A DNA stretch of 64,000 bases, taken from positions 4,057,006 through 4,121,005 of the forward strand of contig NZ_CP017715.1 of NCBI RefSeq assembly GCF_001854125.1, read 5' to 3'. This DNA is from Marinobacter salinus (GTDB lineage: Bacteria > Pseudomonadota > Gammaproteobacteria > Pseudomonadales > Oleiphilaceae). The notes below the pieces were generated by a model. That model did no database searches, had not been told where the DNA came from, and worked only from the letters and a program-made list of their open reading frames with translations. The position numbers and the translations under genes are program-made. Positions 1 to 8,062 of the stretch are shown here, one piece after another (position 1 is the stretch's first letter; the number at the start of each line of letters is the position of its first letter).

Positions 1-760
1 CGCTCTCAAAAAAAGCACCACAAGATAGCAACCGAATGGAGTCTGCACCTTGGATGCGTGGCAGTTCGGACTCTGTAAAGTTGCAACTCAGTACAGGGAT
101 GCGAATGCCTTTCTTTAAGCAAGCTGCGCTTAACTGGCGGAGGAAGTGGTATGAGGACTCACCGACCAAGTTGTTCAAAACAAAGCAAGGCTGTTGGCTC
201 ATTATGTTTTTGATGAGGGCGTCGAAATCCGTATCACCAAAACGGTAGTATTTTTCTGTAATAACCTCGCCTGCGGCCATTTCTACTAACTCGCGGGCTA
301 TTCGATTGCTTTCCCAGCCCCAAACGTAATTCGAGCCCACCAAGCAGGCTATAGAGCCAAAATTAGCAATTGCATACTGCATCAGAGGTAAAAGGTTTTG
401 ATTGGGGCAGCCGCCAAGGTAAAGCACACTCTCGCTGCATTCGTAGCCCTCGTAAGGGCAGGAATACCAGAGCAGACGGTTGGCACGTTCCAGATCTGGG
501 ATTATTTCTTTGCGACTTGCAGATGTTGTCGTCCCGAATATATGTTTGGCTCCGCTTTCCATGAGGCGGTTTAGGCCAACCGCGTACTCGTTAAGTTCGC
601 CACGGGGATCATGCTCTGCTGAGACGATAGTGAATTCGTACGCCGGATCTCCGTTGATTTCTGCAATTGCATCTCGAAGCCCCGCTAAGGTACTGCGCCC
701 CATATCTTGATAGGTGCCATGGGACGAGACTAGTAATCCAACGTTGATGCGTTCAGACAT
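1..760 (-). CDS. AmiC/UrtA-like periplasmic-type binding protein, 3' end cut by window
   Basis: The reverse strand reads open from an ATG at 760 to the window edge, giving about 253 N-terminal residues. The start region reads MSERINVGLLVSSHGTYQ; further on come WYSCPYEGYE, a PNQN motif and GSNYVWGWESNRIARELV. These are hallmarks of type I periplasmic-binding-fold proteins of the AmiC (amide sensor) and UrtA/FmdD (urea, short-chain amide) families. No signal peptide is visible, which favours a cytoplasmic AmiC-like sensor over a secreted ABC component. A second in-frame ATG lies at 772, inside the U-tract of a leader terminator; the 760 start has a weak GGAT Shine-Dalgarno and is preferred. 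The segment is more A+T-rich than the core genes to the right. Family assignment is good; ligand and sensor-versus-transport role are inference. Confidence 0.72.
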   Translation of the reverse strand, partial: MSERINVGLLVSSHGTYQDMGRSTLAGLRDAIAEINGDPAYEFTIVSAEHDPRGELNEYAVGLNRLMESGAKHIFGTTTSASRKEIIPDLERANRLLWYSCPYEGYECSESVLYLGGCPNQNLLPLMQYAIANFGSIACLVGSNYVWGWESNRIARELVEMAAGEVITEKYYRFGDTDFDALIKNIMSQQPCFVLNNLVGESSYHFLRQLSAACLKKGIRIPVLSCNFTESELPRIQGADSIRLLSCGAFFES

Positions 761-772
761 TTTTTGATCCAT

Positions 773-814
773 AAAAAAAGCCCGAGCATTCGCGAGTCGC
801 GAACGTTCAGGCTT
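773..814 (-). terminator. Intrinsic terminator in leader of AmiC-like gene
   Basis: Positions 780-794 and 798-812 form a near-perfect 15-pair stem with a 3-nt loop (one mismatch and two G-U pairs in the reverse-strand RNA). It is followed on the reverse strand by seven U residues (779-773) and then directly by the AmiC-like start codon. Lying between promoter and gene, it should act as an attenuator. Amidase and nitrate-assimilation operons with ANTAR antiterminators use the same layout. Confidence 0.7.
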
Positions 815-1208
815 CTGTACCTATGCGCCTAATTCAGCGCTGCTATTTTTGAAGGCTTACGGGTTTTGACCAGCTTCTATGATTTGCTAACTATTACAAT
901 GAAAATTGTATGCCAACTCTGAAAAAAACTGAGTATAGCCTCATCCAGCTGTAAACCACGGGTCTCGCAGCTGTTCTCTACTCTCGAACCTAAAAGTTTG
1001 ATCTTCTGTGTGCACTAGGATCGATCGTGTTGCGCTGTTTTGGCGCATTTGCAGTATCTTGGGCACTCCGGTATCAAGCTCACAATGAGGTATGCCCATT
1101 GATCTCACGATCACACGTCAGGAATATTAAAGTTTGCTCCGCTTTGAAACTTTCATTGTTTTGGATCGCCTAGTTATATGTAGTCATGGAATAAAGAGGT
1201 GAGTATGA
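815..1208. other. A+T-rich intergenic stretch
   Basis: No convincing gene is visible here. It should contain the promoter and leader of the AmiC-like gene; a TTGGCA hexamer occurs on the reverse strand near 922 but without a clear -10. A 7-bp inverted repeat (AAAGTTT at 1129-1135, AAACTTT at 1147-1153) could form a weak hairpin. Composition differs visibly from the core genes right of the tRNA. Confidence 0.4.
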
Positions 1209-1385
1209 GTGGTGATAAGACGATCTAGGATCTTGAGGTTGAAAAGGTCAGATGCGTGGGAAAAGTATTGTGAATCTGGTGATTTCGATGATCGTGGAGA
1301 ATGGGTAGATGCCGGGCATCGAGTCATTGACCAATTCGGTGGGATAACTGGCCATTATAGGGAAGGTCCGAAGTATCTTAAGTAA
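1209..1385 (+). CDS. Small hypothetical ORF, 58 codons
   Basis: A GTG-initiated frame of 58 codons follows a good AGAGGTGAG ribosome-binding sequence at suitable spacing. The C-terminal two thirds is acidic and aromatic (for example AWEKYCESGDFDD and DQFGGITGHYREGPKYLK), unlike random out-of-frame translation. I do not recognise the family. It ends about 80 bp before the 3' end of tRNA-Phe and lies in the A+T-rich margin, so it may be a remnant of a mobile segment. It could also be spurious. Confidence 0.3.
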   Translation: MVIRRSRILRLKRSDAWEKYCESGDFDDRGEWVDAGHRVIDQFGGITGHYREGPKYLK

Positions 1386-1423
1386 TTCTGAAAACTCTGT
1401 GGACAATTGGTGGACACCCAGAA

Positions 1424-1450
1424 ACAACAAAGCCCGCACAAGGCGGGCTA
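1424..1450 (-). terminator. Terminator downstream of tRNA-Phe
   Basis: On the reverse strand AGCCCGCC pairs with GGCGGGCT-type sequence across a short loop and is followed by TTTGTTGTTT. It lies about 14 nt past the CCA end of tRNA-Phe, where the tRNA transcript should stop. Confidence 0.7.
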
Positions 1451-1463
1451 AGTCGTTGAATCT

Positions 1464-1539
1464 TGGTGCCCGGAGGCGGAATCGAACCACCGACACGGGG
1501 ATTTTCAATCCCCTGCTCTACCAACTGAGCTATCCGGGC
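1464..1539 (-). tRNA. tRNA-Phe (GAA)
   Basis: The reverse strand gives a 76-nt cloverleaf starting GCCCGGATAGCTCAG. The D-loop contains TTGGTAGAG, the anticodon loop reads TTGAAAA with anticodon GAA, the T arm reads GGTTCGATTCC, and CCA is encoded at the 3' end. The acceptor stem pairs GCCCGGA with TCCGGGC. It lies downstream of yggX, as in Pseudomonas. tRNA-Phe 3' ends are common integration sites, and the sequence beyond this one changes character. Confidence 0.96.
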
Positions 1540-1661
1540 GCGTTGCGCTACTGCTGTGCAACGGGGCGCTATTAAACCGGTTTCGATGTTTTGAGTCAAG
1601 GCTGAGGGGTAAAAATTTCTGAATCTTTTCAGGGTTGCTCAGCGTTTGATCAATCCGGGCA

Positions 1662-1934
1662 TTATTGCTCCGGAGGCACGTAGCCTTCGGCTTTGTCGAA
1701 GGGCTCGTTGTCGAAGAAACGCTCCATCTGCGCCTGCAGATATTTGCGGGTGTTCGGGTCCATCAGGCTCAGGTGCTTTTCGTTAATCAGCATGGTTTGC
1801 TGCGCCTGCCACTCTTCCCACGCCTGTTTGGAAACGGTTTCCAAAAGCTCCTGACCTTTCTTGCCGGGCATGGGCGGGAAATCGAGCCCGTCGAGTTCTT
1901 TCTGGTATTTGCGGCAGAATACGGTACGGCTCAT
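1662..1934 (-). CDS. yggX: YggX-type iron(II) trafficking/oxidative damage protection protein
   Basis: This 90-residue protein begins MSRTVFCRKYQKELDGLDFP and carries the conserved early Cys7, the PMPGKKGQ segment and an NEKHLSLMDP motif, matching YggX family length and order. YggX proteins help protect iron-sulfur enzymes against oxidants and influence Fe(II) availability. It follows mutY by 72 bp on the same strand. The pairing fits biochemically, since MutY carries a 4Fe-4S cluster. The ATG at 1934 is preceded by AGGAGCT, a strong ribosome-binding site. Confidence 0.93.
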   Translation of the reverse strand: MSRTVFCRKYQKELDGLDFPPMPGKKGQELLETVSKQAWEEWQAQQTMLINEKHLSLMDPNTRKYLQAQMERFFDNEPFDKAEGYVPPEQ

Positions 1935-2006
1935 GGTAGCTCCTGTTGGAATGTTTCGTCTGGGGGCATGATAACAGATAGGGCGCAGCGGGCACGCCCG
2001 ACTGGC

Positions 2007-3071
2007 TCAGAGAAGGGGGGCCTGCCCAGGTTCCGTGAGCAGGGTGCGAATAGGGGCAGGCAACCCCAGGGTCAGAGCCTCATCCCGGTGCAGCCAGCGT
2101 AGCCGGTCACCATCGGCAATGCCTTCTTGACGGGTGACACTGAGCCGGGCGGGCTGTATGTGCAGGTGGTAGTGACTGAAGGTGTGGCGAAAGCCGCTGA
2201 TCAGACGGGGTTCACCACAGTTCAGGCCCAGTTGCTGTTCGCATGCCTCCTGAAGTTCATCTGAACCAAATGCGGGGTCCAGCTCCGGCAGACTCCAGAG
2301 TCCCCCCCAGATTCCGCTGGGCGGGCGGCGCTCCAGCAAGATGCGCCCCTCGTTGTCCTCCAGAATCACCATCCAGGTGGTTTTCTCAGGCTTGACCTTT
2401 TTCGGCTTGGAACCCGGGTACAGGCTTGTTTCATTGCGGGCATAAGCGGTGCAGTCTTGCTGCAGAGGGCAGCCATCGCACGCCGGGCGGCTGCGGGTGC
2501 AGACCATGGCACCCAGGTCCATGATGGCCTGGGTGTAGTCTCTCACCCGTGATCCGGGGGTATGCTGCTCCGCATGCTGCCACAACTGGTTCAGAACCGC
2601 GGTTTGTCCGGGCCAGCCTGGGACAGCCTGGTAGCGTGCCAGTACCCGCTTGACGTTGCCGTCGAGAATTGCGGCCCGTTTGCCAAATGCCTGCGCGATG
2701 ATAGCTGCAGCCGTGGAGCGGCCAATCCCGGTCAGCGTTTCCAGTTCTTCCTGTGTTTCAGGAAACCTGCCGCCAAAGTCTTCAACGACGGTTTTAGCGG
2801 CTTTTTGCAGGTTTCGCGCCCGGGCGTAATAGCCGAGGCCGGACCAGTGACTCAGTACATCGTCCACCGGTGCCTCGGCCAGTGCCTGTACGCTTGGAAA
2901 GCGTTCCATGAATGCATTGAAGTAGGGGATGACTGTGGCGACCTGGGTCTGCTGAAGCATGATTTCAGAGACCCAGACCCGGTAGGCACTCTGGTCATAA
3001 TGCCACGGCAGGTCATGCCTGCCGTGTTTGTCATACCAGTTCAGCAGTTTGTCGGCGAAGCTGTCTGCCAT
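2007..3071 (-). CDS. mutY: A/G-specific adenine DNA glycosylase MutY
   Basis: MutY removes adenine mispaired with 8-oxoguanine. The 354-residue protein has the helix-hairpin-helix segment LTGIGRSTAAAII (about 113-125). Catalytic Glu36 lies in VSEIMLQQTQV and Asp137 in ILDGNVKRVLARY. The 4Fe-4S ligands are C191, C198, C201 and C207 with the family spacing C-x6-C-x2-C-x5-C. The C-terminal third (about 230-345) is the NUDIX-like 8-oxoG recognition domain, with ILLERRPPSGIWGGLW. Its ATG overlaps the asmA stop codon, so the two are probably translationally coupled. Length and motifs are standard for the enzyme. Confidence 0.97.
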   Translation of the reverse strand: MADSFADKLLNWYDKHGRHDLPWHYDQSAYRVWVSEIMLQQTQVATVIPYFNAFMERFPSVQALAEAPVDDVLSHWSGLGYYARARNLQKAAKTVVEDFGGRFPETQEELETLTGIGRSTAAAIIAQAFGKRAAILDGNVKRVLARYQAVPGWPGQTAVLNQLWQHAEQHTPGSRVRDYTQAIMDLGAMVCTRSRPACDGCPLQQDCTAYARNETSLYPGSKPKKVKPEKTTWMVILEDNEGRILLERRPPSGIWGGLWSLPELDPAFGSDELQEACEQQLGLNCGEPRLISGFRHTFSHYHLHIQPARLSVTRQEGIADGDRLRWLHRDEALTLGLPAPIRTLLTEPGQAPLL

Positions 3072-5242
3072 TACTTGAACAGACCTTTCAGTTTGTCGCC
3101 AAGTTCTTCGCCGATTTTCTCTTTTACCTTTTCTTCAGCTTTGGTTTTGGCTTTGTCTACCTCTTCCTTTGCCTTGGCTTTTGCAGCGTTGGCGGCAATG
3201 GTTTTCAGAGTGTCGCGGAAGCGTGAGCCGTCAAAGGAGCACAACCCGGCCGGATCTTCGGAGAAGTTGCCTTTGCACTCCACCGGGATCACCACATTCT
3301 GAACGTACTCGGTAACCCGACAGGCCTCATCACGGTGGATCTCGCCAACAATGCGTAGGCCCACTTCATAGTCAAGTGTGGTTTGCTGCAGGTCGACACT
3401 GCCGTCACCCTCGAGTTTCATGCCAGCCAGTGAGGCAACAAGGTCTGTGTTGTTTAGTGTATTACCATTGATATTGAGCGTGCCGCGCATGTCATTGAAC
3501 GGTGTGGATGTGCCCCAGTCGTTAGTGCCCAGGCTTTCCTGATTAACCATGGCAATGCCCTGGCAGGCCATGCGGGTCAGGTTCATCTTGCGGAACTGAC
3601 CTTCGGCCAGGTTAAAGCTGATCTGGCCATCGGCATTTTCCCGCAGCACGGAAACGCGATTGCCGGTGGTGGTGGCGTTCACTTTCAGGTTGGCGCCACC
3701 GGAGAGCATATCGACTTCCGCCAGGTCGGCGAGAAGTGGCAGGGTCTGAACGCTGGTTACGTTGGATCCCACCGTCCATTTCGGGTTATCCGTGCGCGCA
3801 TCCAGCGTGACGTTCGCGCCAAAGCTTCCCTCGTAAAGTTTGCCGCTGAATTCATCCACTTTGAGCACACCGTTCCTGGCAGTGGTGCTGGCCTTGATCT
3901 CGTTGATGGTCAGGTTGCTGACGATCAGCTGACCAAGCCCGAATTTAACATCGAGCAACAGAGAGCGCAGGGTTTCCAGGGGGAGTAGGTCGCTTTCCTG
4001 AGTTGCCTGTGCAGTTTGTGTGTCTCCTGCCGGGGCCGCCTCAGCTTCGGTACCTTCCGCTTTGGGTGGCAGATAGCGGTCAGCGTTGAGTTTGTCACCC
4101 TGGAGGTTGAATACGATGCCGCTGTTGGCGAGGGTGTAGCTGCCGGAGCCATTAAACGTGGTGTCATCCAGCTTGAGCGTCAGGCCGGTCAGCTCAGGCT
4201 TGCCCGCCGGGCCGCCGATGCTGGTGGAAAAGGCCAGAGCGCTGAGGGCATCAGGGTCGCTGGTTTCAATCGCAGGCTGGCCCAGGTTGCTGAGCAGTTT
4301 CTTCAGGGAGAACTCTCCGATGTCGATCTTGCCGCTGACTGCCGGTTTGTCGCCGAAGCCTGTAATGTTCAGGTCGGTGGTCAGAGAAAGATTCGCAAGG
4401 CTGGCGCTAAAGCCGCTGAGCGTGGCGGTCTCGTTTTCCAGGTTGGCCTTTGCAGAGCCGCCCAGCTCTGCGGTTGCGGACTTGCCGCCAAACGGTTCCC
4501 CACTCATGTCGAAGACCGCTTTCAGGCCGGACACGGCAAAGTCGTTGAGGGCTTCGTTGGCCGCGAGGCGGGCGCTGATGCTGCCATCCACCTGAAAGGC
4601 CGGTTTGGCTGTTTCTACCCGAAAGCTTATGTCCAGGGGAAATTCGGAACCGAGTGTGATGTCGCTGGCATTGACGGCGAGGTTCTCAAGGGTGACGTCC
4701 TGGCCGGTACTCTTGTCGGTATAGTGCACCTGGGCGTTGCTGATCTGCACATTGTCGACATTGAAGTTCAGCGGCGCACCACCCGTACCTGCGTCAGCAG
4801 TCTCGGTAGCTGGCGCCTGCTCTGTGGCTGCTGGTTGTCCGGCATCGCCGGTGGGTTCAGGCATTATCCGTGTCCAGTTGCCTTCCCCCTGTTCATTCAC
4901 TTCCAGGCGGGCATCAAGTCCATTCAGAACAAAGGTATCCACCTGCGGTGACATGGCAATCAGCGACCAGAAATCAATCTGGGCCACGAGCTGTTCCAGC
5001 GCGACGAAACGGCTGCCTTCAAGGTTGGCTTCCACGTTGTTGAGCTCAAGGCCCAGTGGGATAAAGGACCAGCCAATATCGCCATCCAGAACAAGGTCGA
5101 GGTTGGTCTGCTTTTCAACAGCCTGCTCAATCTGTGGTTTGTAGTCGTTGGGGTTGATCACGGCCATGGCGATGGCAACGGTGACAACAGCCAGTATGAT
5201 CAGCGCAACTATAGCGATCAGCAGATAACGAACGGCTTTCAT
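3071..5242 (-). CDS. asmA: AsmA family protein
   Basis: A 723-residue envelope protein has one N-terminal membrane helix (about 5-28, YLLIAIVALIILAVVTVAIA) and a long periplasmic part rich in beta repeats typical of AsmA/YhdP-like bridge proteins. These are linked to outer-membrane assembly and phospholipid transport. A linker rich in Ala, Thr, Pro and Gln lies near 130-160. The C-terminus is a highly charged Lys/Glu/Ala tail (about 685-723) that looks helical. The order asmA-mutY-yggX is conserved in pseudomonads. Family assignment is firm; exact substrate is unknown. Confidence 0.9.
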   Translation of the reverse strand: MKAVRYLLIAIVALIILAVVTVAIAMAVINPNDYKPQIEQAVEKQTNLDLVLDGDIGWSFIPLGLELNNVEANLEGSRFVALEQLVAQIDFWSLIAMSPQVDTFVLNGLDARLEVNEQGEGNWTRIMPEPTGDAGQPAATEQAPATETADAGTGGAPLNFNVDNVQISNAQVHYTDKSTGQDVTLENLAVNASDITLGSEFPLDISFRVETAKPAFQVDGSISARLAANEALNDFAVSGLKAVFDMSGEPFGGKSATAELGGSAKANLENETATLSGFSASLANLSLTTDLNITGFGDKPAVSGKIDIGEFSLKKLLSNLGQPAIETSDPDALSALAFSTSIGGPAGKPELTGLTLKLDDTTFNGSGSYTLANSGIVFNLQGDKLNADRYLPPKAEGTEAEAAPAGDTQTAQATQESDLLPLETLRSLLLDVKFGLGQLIVSNLTINEIKASTTARNGVLKVDEFSGKLYEGSFGANVTLDARTDNPKWTVGSNVTSVQTLPLLADLAEVDMLSGGANLKVNATTTGNRVSVLRENADGQISFNLAEGQFRKMNLTRMACQGIAMVNQESLGTNDWGTSTPFNDMRGTLNINGNTLNNTDLVASLAGMKLEGDGSVDLQQTTLDYEVGLRIVGEIHRDEACRVTEYVQNVVIPVECKGNFSEDPAGLCSFDGSRFRDTLKTIAANAAKAKAKEEVDKAKTKAEEKVKEKIGEELGDKLKGLFK

Positions 5243-5431
5243 GATACAGGCTTCCTTTTCCGGCGAGCTTTCAGGATTTTGGGCGAATCCGGGCGCTAAT
5301 TAGTTAAAGGATAACGCAGGGTTAACAAATTAACAGTGCGGGAGTATGACAATGCCGTAGTGTTGGGCCAGAATACACGTCCTCATTTTTCAGACTACAT
5401 TGATTCATACAAACACAATAAGGAGTTGGCT

Positions 5432-5893
5432 GTGGCTATTACCGTTTCGATTGAGCTGAACCGGGACCTTGAAATTCCAGGTAGCTACGATGAAGTCTTT
5501 GAACTTTTGGCGGATGTGCCCCGTTCGGCCAGCCACTTCCCCAAAGTCCATAAACTGACGGATCTTGGTGACAACACGTTCCGCTGGGAAATGGAGAAAG
5601 TGGGCGTCGACAAACACGCGATTCAGTCCATTTATGCCTGCAAGTATTATTCGGATAAGGACGCGGGCAAGATCACCTGGGAACCGGTGAAAGGTGAAGG
5701 CAACGGTGTGGTGAGCGGTTCCTGGATTGTGACGTCCAGGGGCGATAACGCCACAGCTGTAAAATTCCGTACCAGTGCGGAGCTGACAGTACCTCTGCCC
5801 AGCCTGCTGAAACTGGCCATCAGTCCGGTCATCAAACACGAGTTCAACAGCCTCGTGGATACCTACATGAGCAATCTCAAGAAAGCGTTCTGA
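5432..5893 (+). CDS. SRPBCC/START-like domain protein
   Basis: A 153-residue protein most likely starts at GTG 5432, which follows AAGGAG by six bases. An upstream ATG at 5336 in the same frame lacks such a site and adds residues that look non-family. The sequence shows the helix-grip pattern of polyketide cyclase/START-like proteins: an N-terminal strand (TVSIELNRDLEIPGSYDEVFELLADV), alternating strands, and a long C-terminal helix with EFNSLVDTYMSNLKKAF. Such proteins bind hydrophobic ligands. No catalytic residues or ligand can be read. It is divergent from asmA. Confidence 0.7.
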   Translation: MAITVSIELNRDLEIPGSYDEVFELLADVPRSASHFPKVHKLTDLGDNTFRWEMEKVGVDKHAIQSIYACKYYSDKDAGKITWEPVKGEGNGVVSGSWIVTSRGDNATAVKFRTSAELTVPLPSLLKLAISPVIKHEFNSLVDTYMSNLKKAF

Positions 5894-5952
5894 GGTTCCT
5901 TATCACTATCGGGTCGATTAAACCGGTTGTGGGACTCCGGCGGGCAGAAAAG

Positions 5953-5960
5953 GTATAATC
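5953..5960 (+). promoter_or_regulatory. Probable -10 element of his promoter
   Basis: A perfect TATAAT lies at 5954-5959, 53 bp before the hisB start. No good -35 hexamer lies at 16-18 bp spacing; the best TTG-containing hexamer (5927) is 21 bp away. Confidence 0.45.
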
Positions 5961-6011
5961 CGCGGATAGACTTTTCCCGGCACTGTGCCGCCTATTTGCT
6001 ACGGAGTCCCC

Positions 6012-6605
6012 ATGGCCGAACGTAAGGCTCGGGTAGAAAGAAATACCCTTGAAACCCAGATTACCGTCGAGATCAATCTCGATGGCACCGGTCAGTCCAG
6101 TTTTGATACCGGTGTACACTTCCTTGATCACATGATGGACCAGATTGCCCGCCACGGGCTGGTGGACCTCACCGTTGTGGCCAAGGGCGATCTGCATATC
6201 GATGATCATCACACCGTGGAAGACATCGGTATTACCCTGGGCCAGGCTTTCAAACAGGCAGTGGGAGACAAGAAAGGTATCCGGCGTTACGGCCATGCCT
6301 ATGTTCCCCTGGACGAAGCGCTTTCCCGTGTGGTGATCGATCTCTCGGGCCGTCCCGGCCTGATGATGGATGTGCCCTATACCCGCGGCTCGGTCGGTGG
6401 CTTTGATGTGGACCTGTTCGAGGAGTTCTTCCACGGGTTTGTAAACCACTCTCTGGTGACCCTGCACATCGACAATCTGAAGGGCAAAAATACTCACCAT
6501 CAGATCGAGACCGTCTTCAAGGCCTTCGGCCGTGCACTTCGCATGGCGATCGAAATGGATGATCGGATGGCGGGTATCACGCCTTCCACCAAAGGCTCTC
6601 TGTAA
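6012..6605 (+). CDS. hisB: Imidazoleglycerol-phosphate dehydratase
   Basis: The 197-residue monofunctional enzyme dehydrates imidazoleglycerol phosphate to imidazole-acetol phosphate in histidine synthesis. Both metal-binding motifs are visible: HHTVED near residue 73 and HHQIE near 166. It lacks the phosphatase domain of the bifunctional enteric HisB, as in pseudomonads. ATG 6012 follows GGAG closely; a longer frame from 5985 is unlikely. It heads hisB-hisH-hisA-hisF in one direction. Confidence 0.97.
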   Translation: MAERKARVERNTLETQITVEINLDGTGQSSFDTGVHFLDHMMDQIARHGLVDLTVVAKGDLHIDDHHTVEDIGITLGQAFKQAVGDKKGIRRYGHAYVPLDEALSRVVIDLSGRPGLMMDVPYTRGSVGGFDVDLFEEFFHGFVNHSLVTLHIDNLKGKNTHHQIETVFKAFGRALRMAIEMDDRMAGITPSTKGSL

Positions 6606-6636
6606 TCCGTCACCGAACAGGACACCGCATTTCACT

Positions 6637-7275
6637 ATGAAGACCGTTGCCATTATCGACTACGGTATGGGAAACCTGCATTCCGCTCGCAAAGCCGTTG
6701 AGCATGTAGCGCCGGATGTCAGGGTGCTGGTTACCGATAACGCCGAGCAGATCCGTGAGGCAGATCATGTAATCCTGCCCGGTGTCGGCGCCATCCGTGA
6801 CTGCATGCACGAGATCCGTCGTCTCGGGGTTGATACCCTGGTGCGTGAAGTCTCCAGGGATCGCCCGTTTCTGGGTATTTGTGTAGGCATGCAGGCGTTG
6901 ATGTCCCGAAGCGAGGAAAACGGCGGCGTTGACTGTATCAACCTGTTCCCGTCCCAGGTCCGCTTCTTCGGCGATAACCTGGTGGAGAAGGGTGAGCGCC
7001 TGAAGGTGCCGCACATGGGCTGGAACGAGGTGTATCAGACCGTCGATCATCCAATGTGGCACAACATCCCCGATGGTGACCGCTTTTACTTCGTGCACAG
7101 CTACTACGCAGAAGCCGAGGGCAATACGGAGATTGCCGGTCGCAGTCACTATGGCGTGGATCTGGCCGCTGCCGTGGCGCGGGACAACATCTTTGCTGTC
7201 CAGTTCCACCCGGAGAAGAGTGCCCGGGCCGGCCTGCAGCTTCTGAAAAACTTTGTTGACTGGTCCGGCAAGTAA
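6637..7275 (+). CDS. hisH: Imidazole glycerol phosphate synthase, glutaminase subunit
   Basis: The 212-residue class I glutamine amidotransferase supplies ammonia to HisF. The nucleophile lies in FLGICVGMQAL and the catalytic His/Glu pair in VQFHPEKS; the N-terminus reads VAIIDYGMGNLHSARKA. It starts 31 bp after hisB. The frame is open further upstream but the family start is clearly the ATG at 6637. Confidence 0.97.
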   Translation: MKTVAIIDYGMGNLHSARKAVEHVAPDVRVLVTDNAEQIREADHVILPGVGAIRDCMHEIRRLGVDTLVREVSRDRPFLGICVGMQALMSRSEENGGVDCINLFPSQVRFFGDNLVEKGERLKVPHMGWNEVYQTVDHPMWHNIPDGDRFYFVHSYYAEAEGNTEIAGRSHYGVDLAAAVARDNIFAVQFHPEKSARAGLQLLKNFVDWSGK

Positions 7276-7313
7276 CGCCGGAGCATCTGAACGAACAACA
7301 CGGACATTGCTTT

Positions 7314-8051
7314 ATGCTGATTATCCCTGCCATTGATCTTAAAGACGGCAAATGTGTGCGCCTGCGCCAGGGCCGGATGGATGACTCCACCGTATTCGGG
7401 GATGACCCCGTCGACATGGCCACCCGTTGGGTGGAAGCCGGCGCGCGTCGCCTGCACCTGGTAGATCTGAACGGTGCTTTTGCCGGTGAGCCGGTCAATG
7501 GCGAAATTGTTCAGGCAATTGCCCGGAAATATCCCGACTTGCCCATTCAGATTGGTGGCGGTATCCGCTCTGCGGAAACGATCGAAGCCTATCTTAAAGC
7601 GGGCGTGCAGTGGGTCATTATTGGCACCAAGGCAGTGAAAGAGCCCGATTTTGTCACTGAGATGTGCAAGCGCTTTCCTGGTCATATCATTGTCGGGCTG
7701 GACGCAAAAGACGGCCGCGTTGCGACAGACGGCTGGGCTGAGGTCTCCGAGGTCATGGCGACAGATCTGGCCAGGCGGTTCGCCAATGATGGTGTGGACT
7801 CGATTGTATACACCGACATCAGCCGCGACGGTATGATGCAGGGTGTGAATGTTGAGGCGACAGCTGCGCTGGCGGAAGCGGGGGGTATCCCGGTGATCGC
7901 CTCCGGCGGTGTGACCAACATGGACGACCTGAAGCGCCTCGCAACGGTGGCGAACAAAGGCATCCTGGGCGCGATTACCGGCCGTGCGATCTACGAGGGC
8001 ACGCTGGATGTGGCTGAGGCTCAGGCCTTCTGCGATAGCCTGAAAGCGTAA
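7314..8051 (+). CDS. hisA: Phosphoribosylformimino-ribotide isomerase HisA
   Basis: The 245-residue beta/alpha barrel performs the Amadori isomerisation of ProFAR to PRFAR. The first catalytic Asp is in IPAIDLKDGKCVRL and the second in VYTDISRDGMMQGVN. GGGIRS and ASGGVTNMDDL are the two phosphate-binding turns. It lies between hisH and hisF with short gaps, consistent with one transcript. Confidence 0.97.
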   Translation: MLIIPAIDLKDGKCVRLRQGRMDDSTVFGDDPVDMATRWVEAGARRLHLVDLNGAFAGEPVNGEIVQAIARKYPDLPIQIGGGIRSAETIEAYLKAGVQWVIIGTKAVKEPDFVTEMCKRFPGHIIVGLDAKDGRVATDGWAEVSEVMATDLARRFANDGVDSIVYTDISRDGMMQGVNVEATAALAEAGGIPVIASGGVTNMDDLKRLATVANKGILGAITGRAIYEGTLDVAEAQAFCDSLKA

Positions 8052-8062
8052 GAGGAGCGATC

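Noticed and set aside
907..924. Sigma-54 promoter for the AmiC-like gene (TGGCAT with TTTC)
   Set aside because: The -12 GC is TC and the spacing fit is partial; too weak to call.
1248..1599. Reverse-strand reading frames across tRNA-Phe
   Set aside because: They run through the tRNA and its terminator and have no family or ribosome-binding site.
4016..4951. Long forward frame of 311 codons inside asmA
   Set aside because: It is antisense to a well supported gene, with high-Gly/Arg shadow composition typical of G+C-rich DNA.
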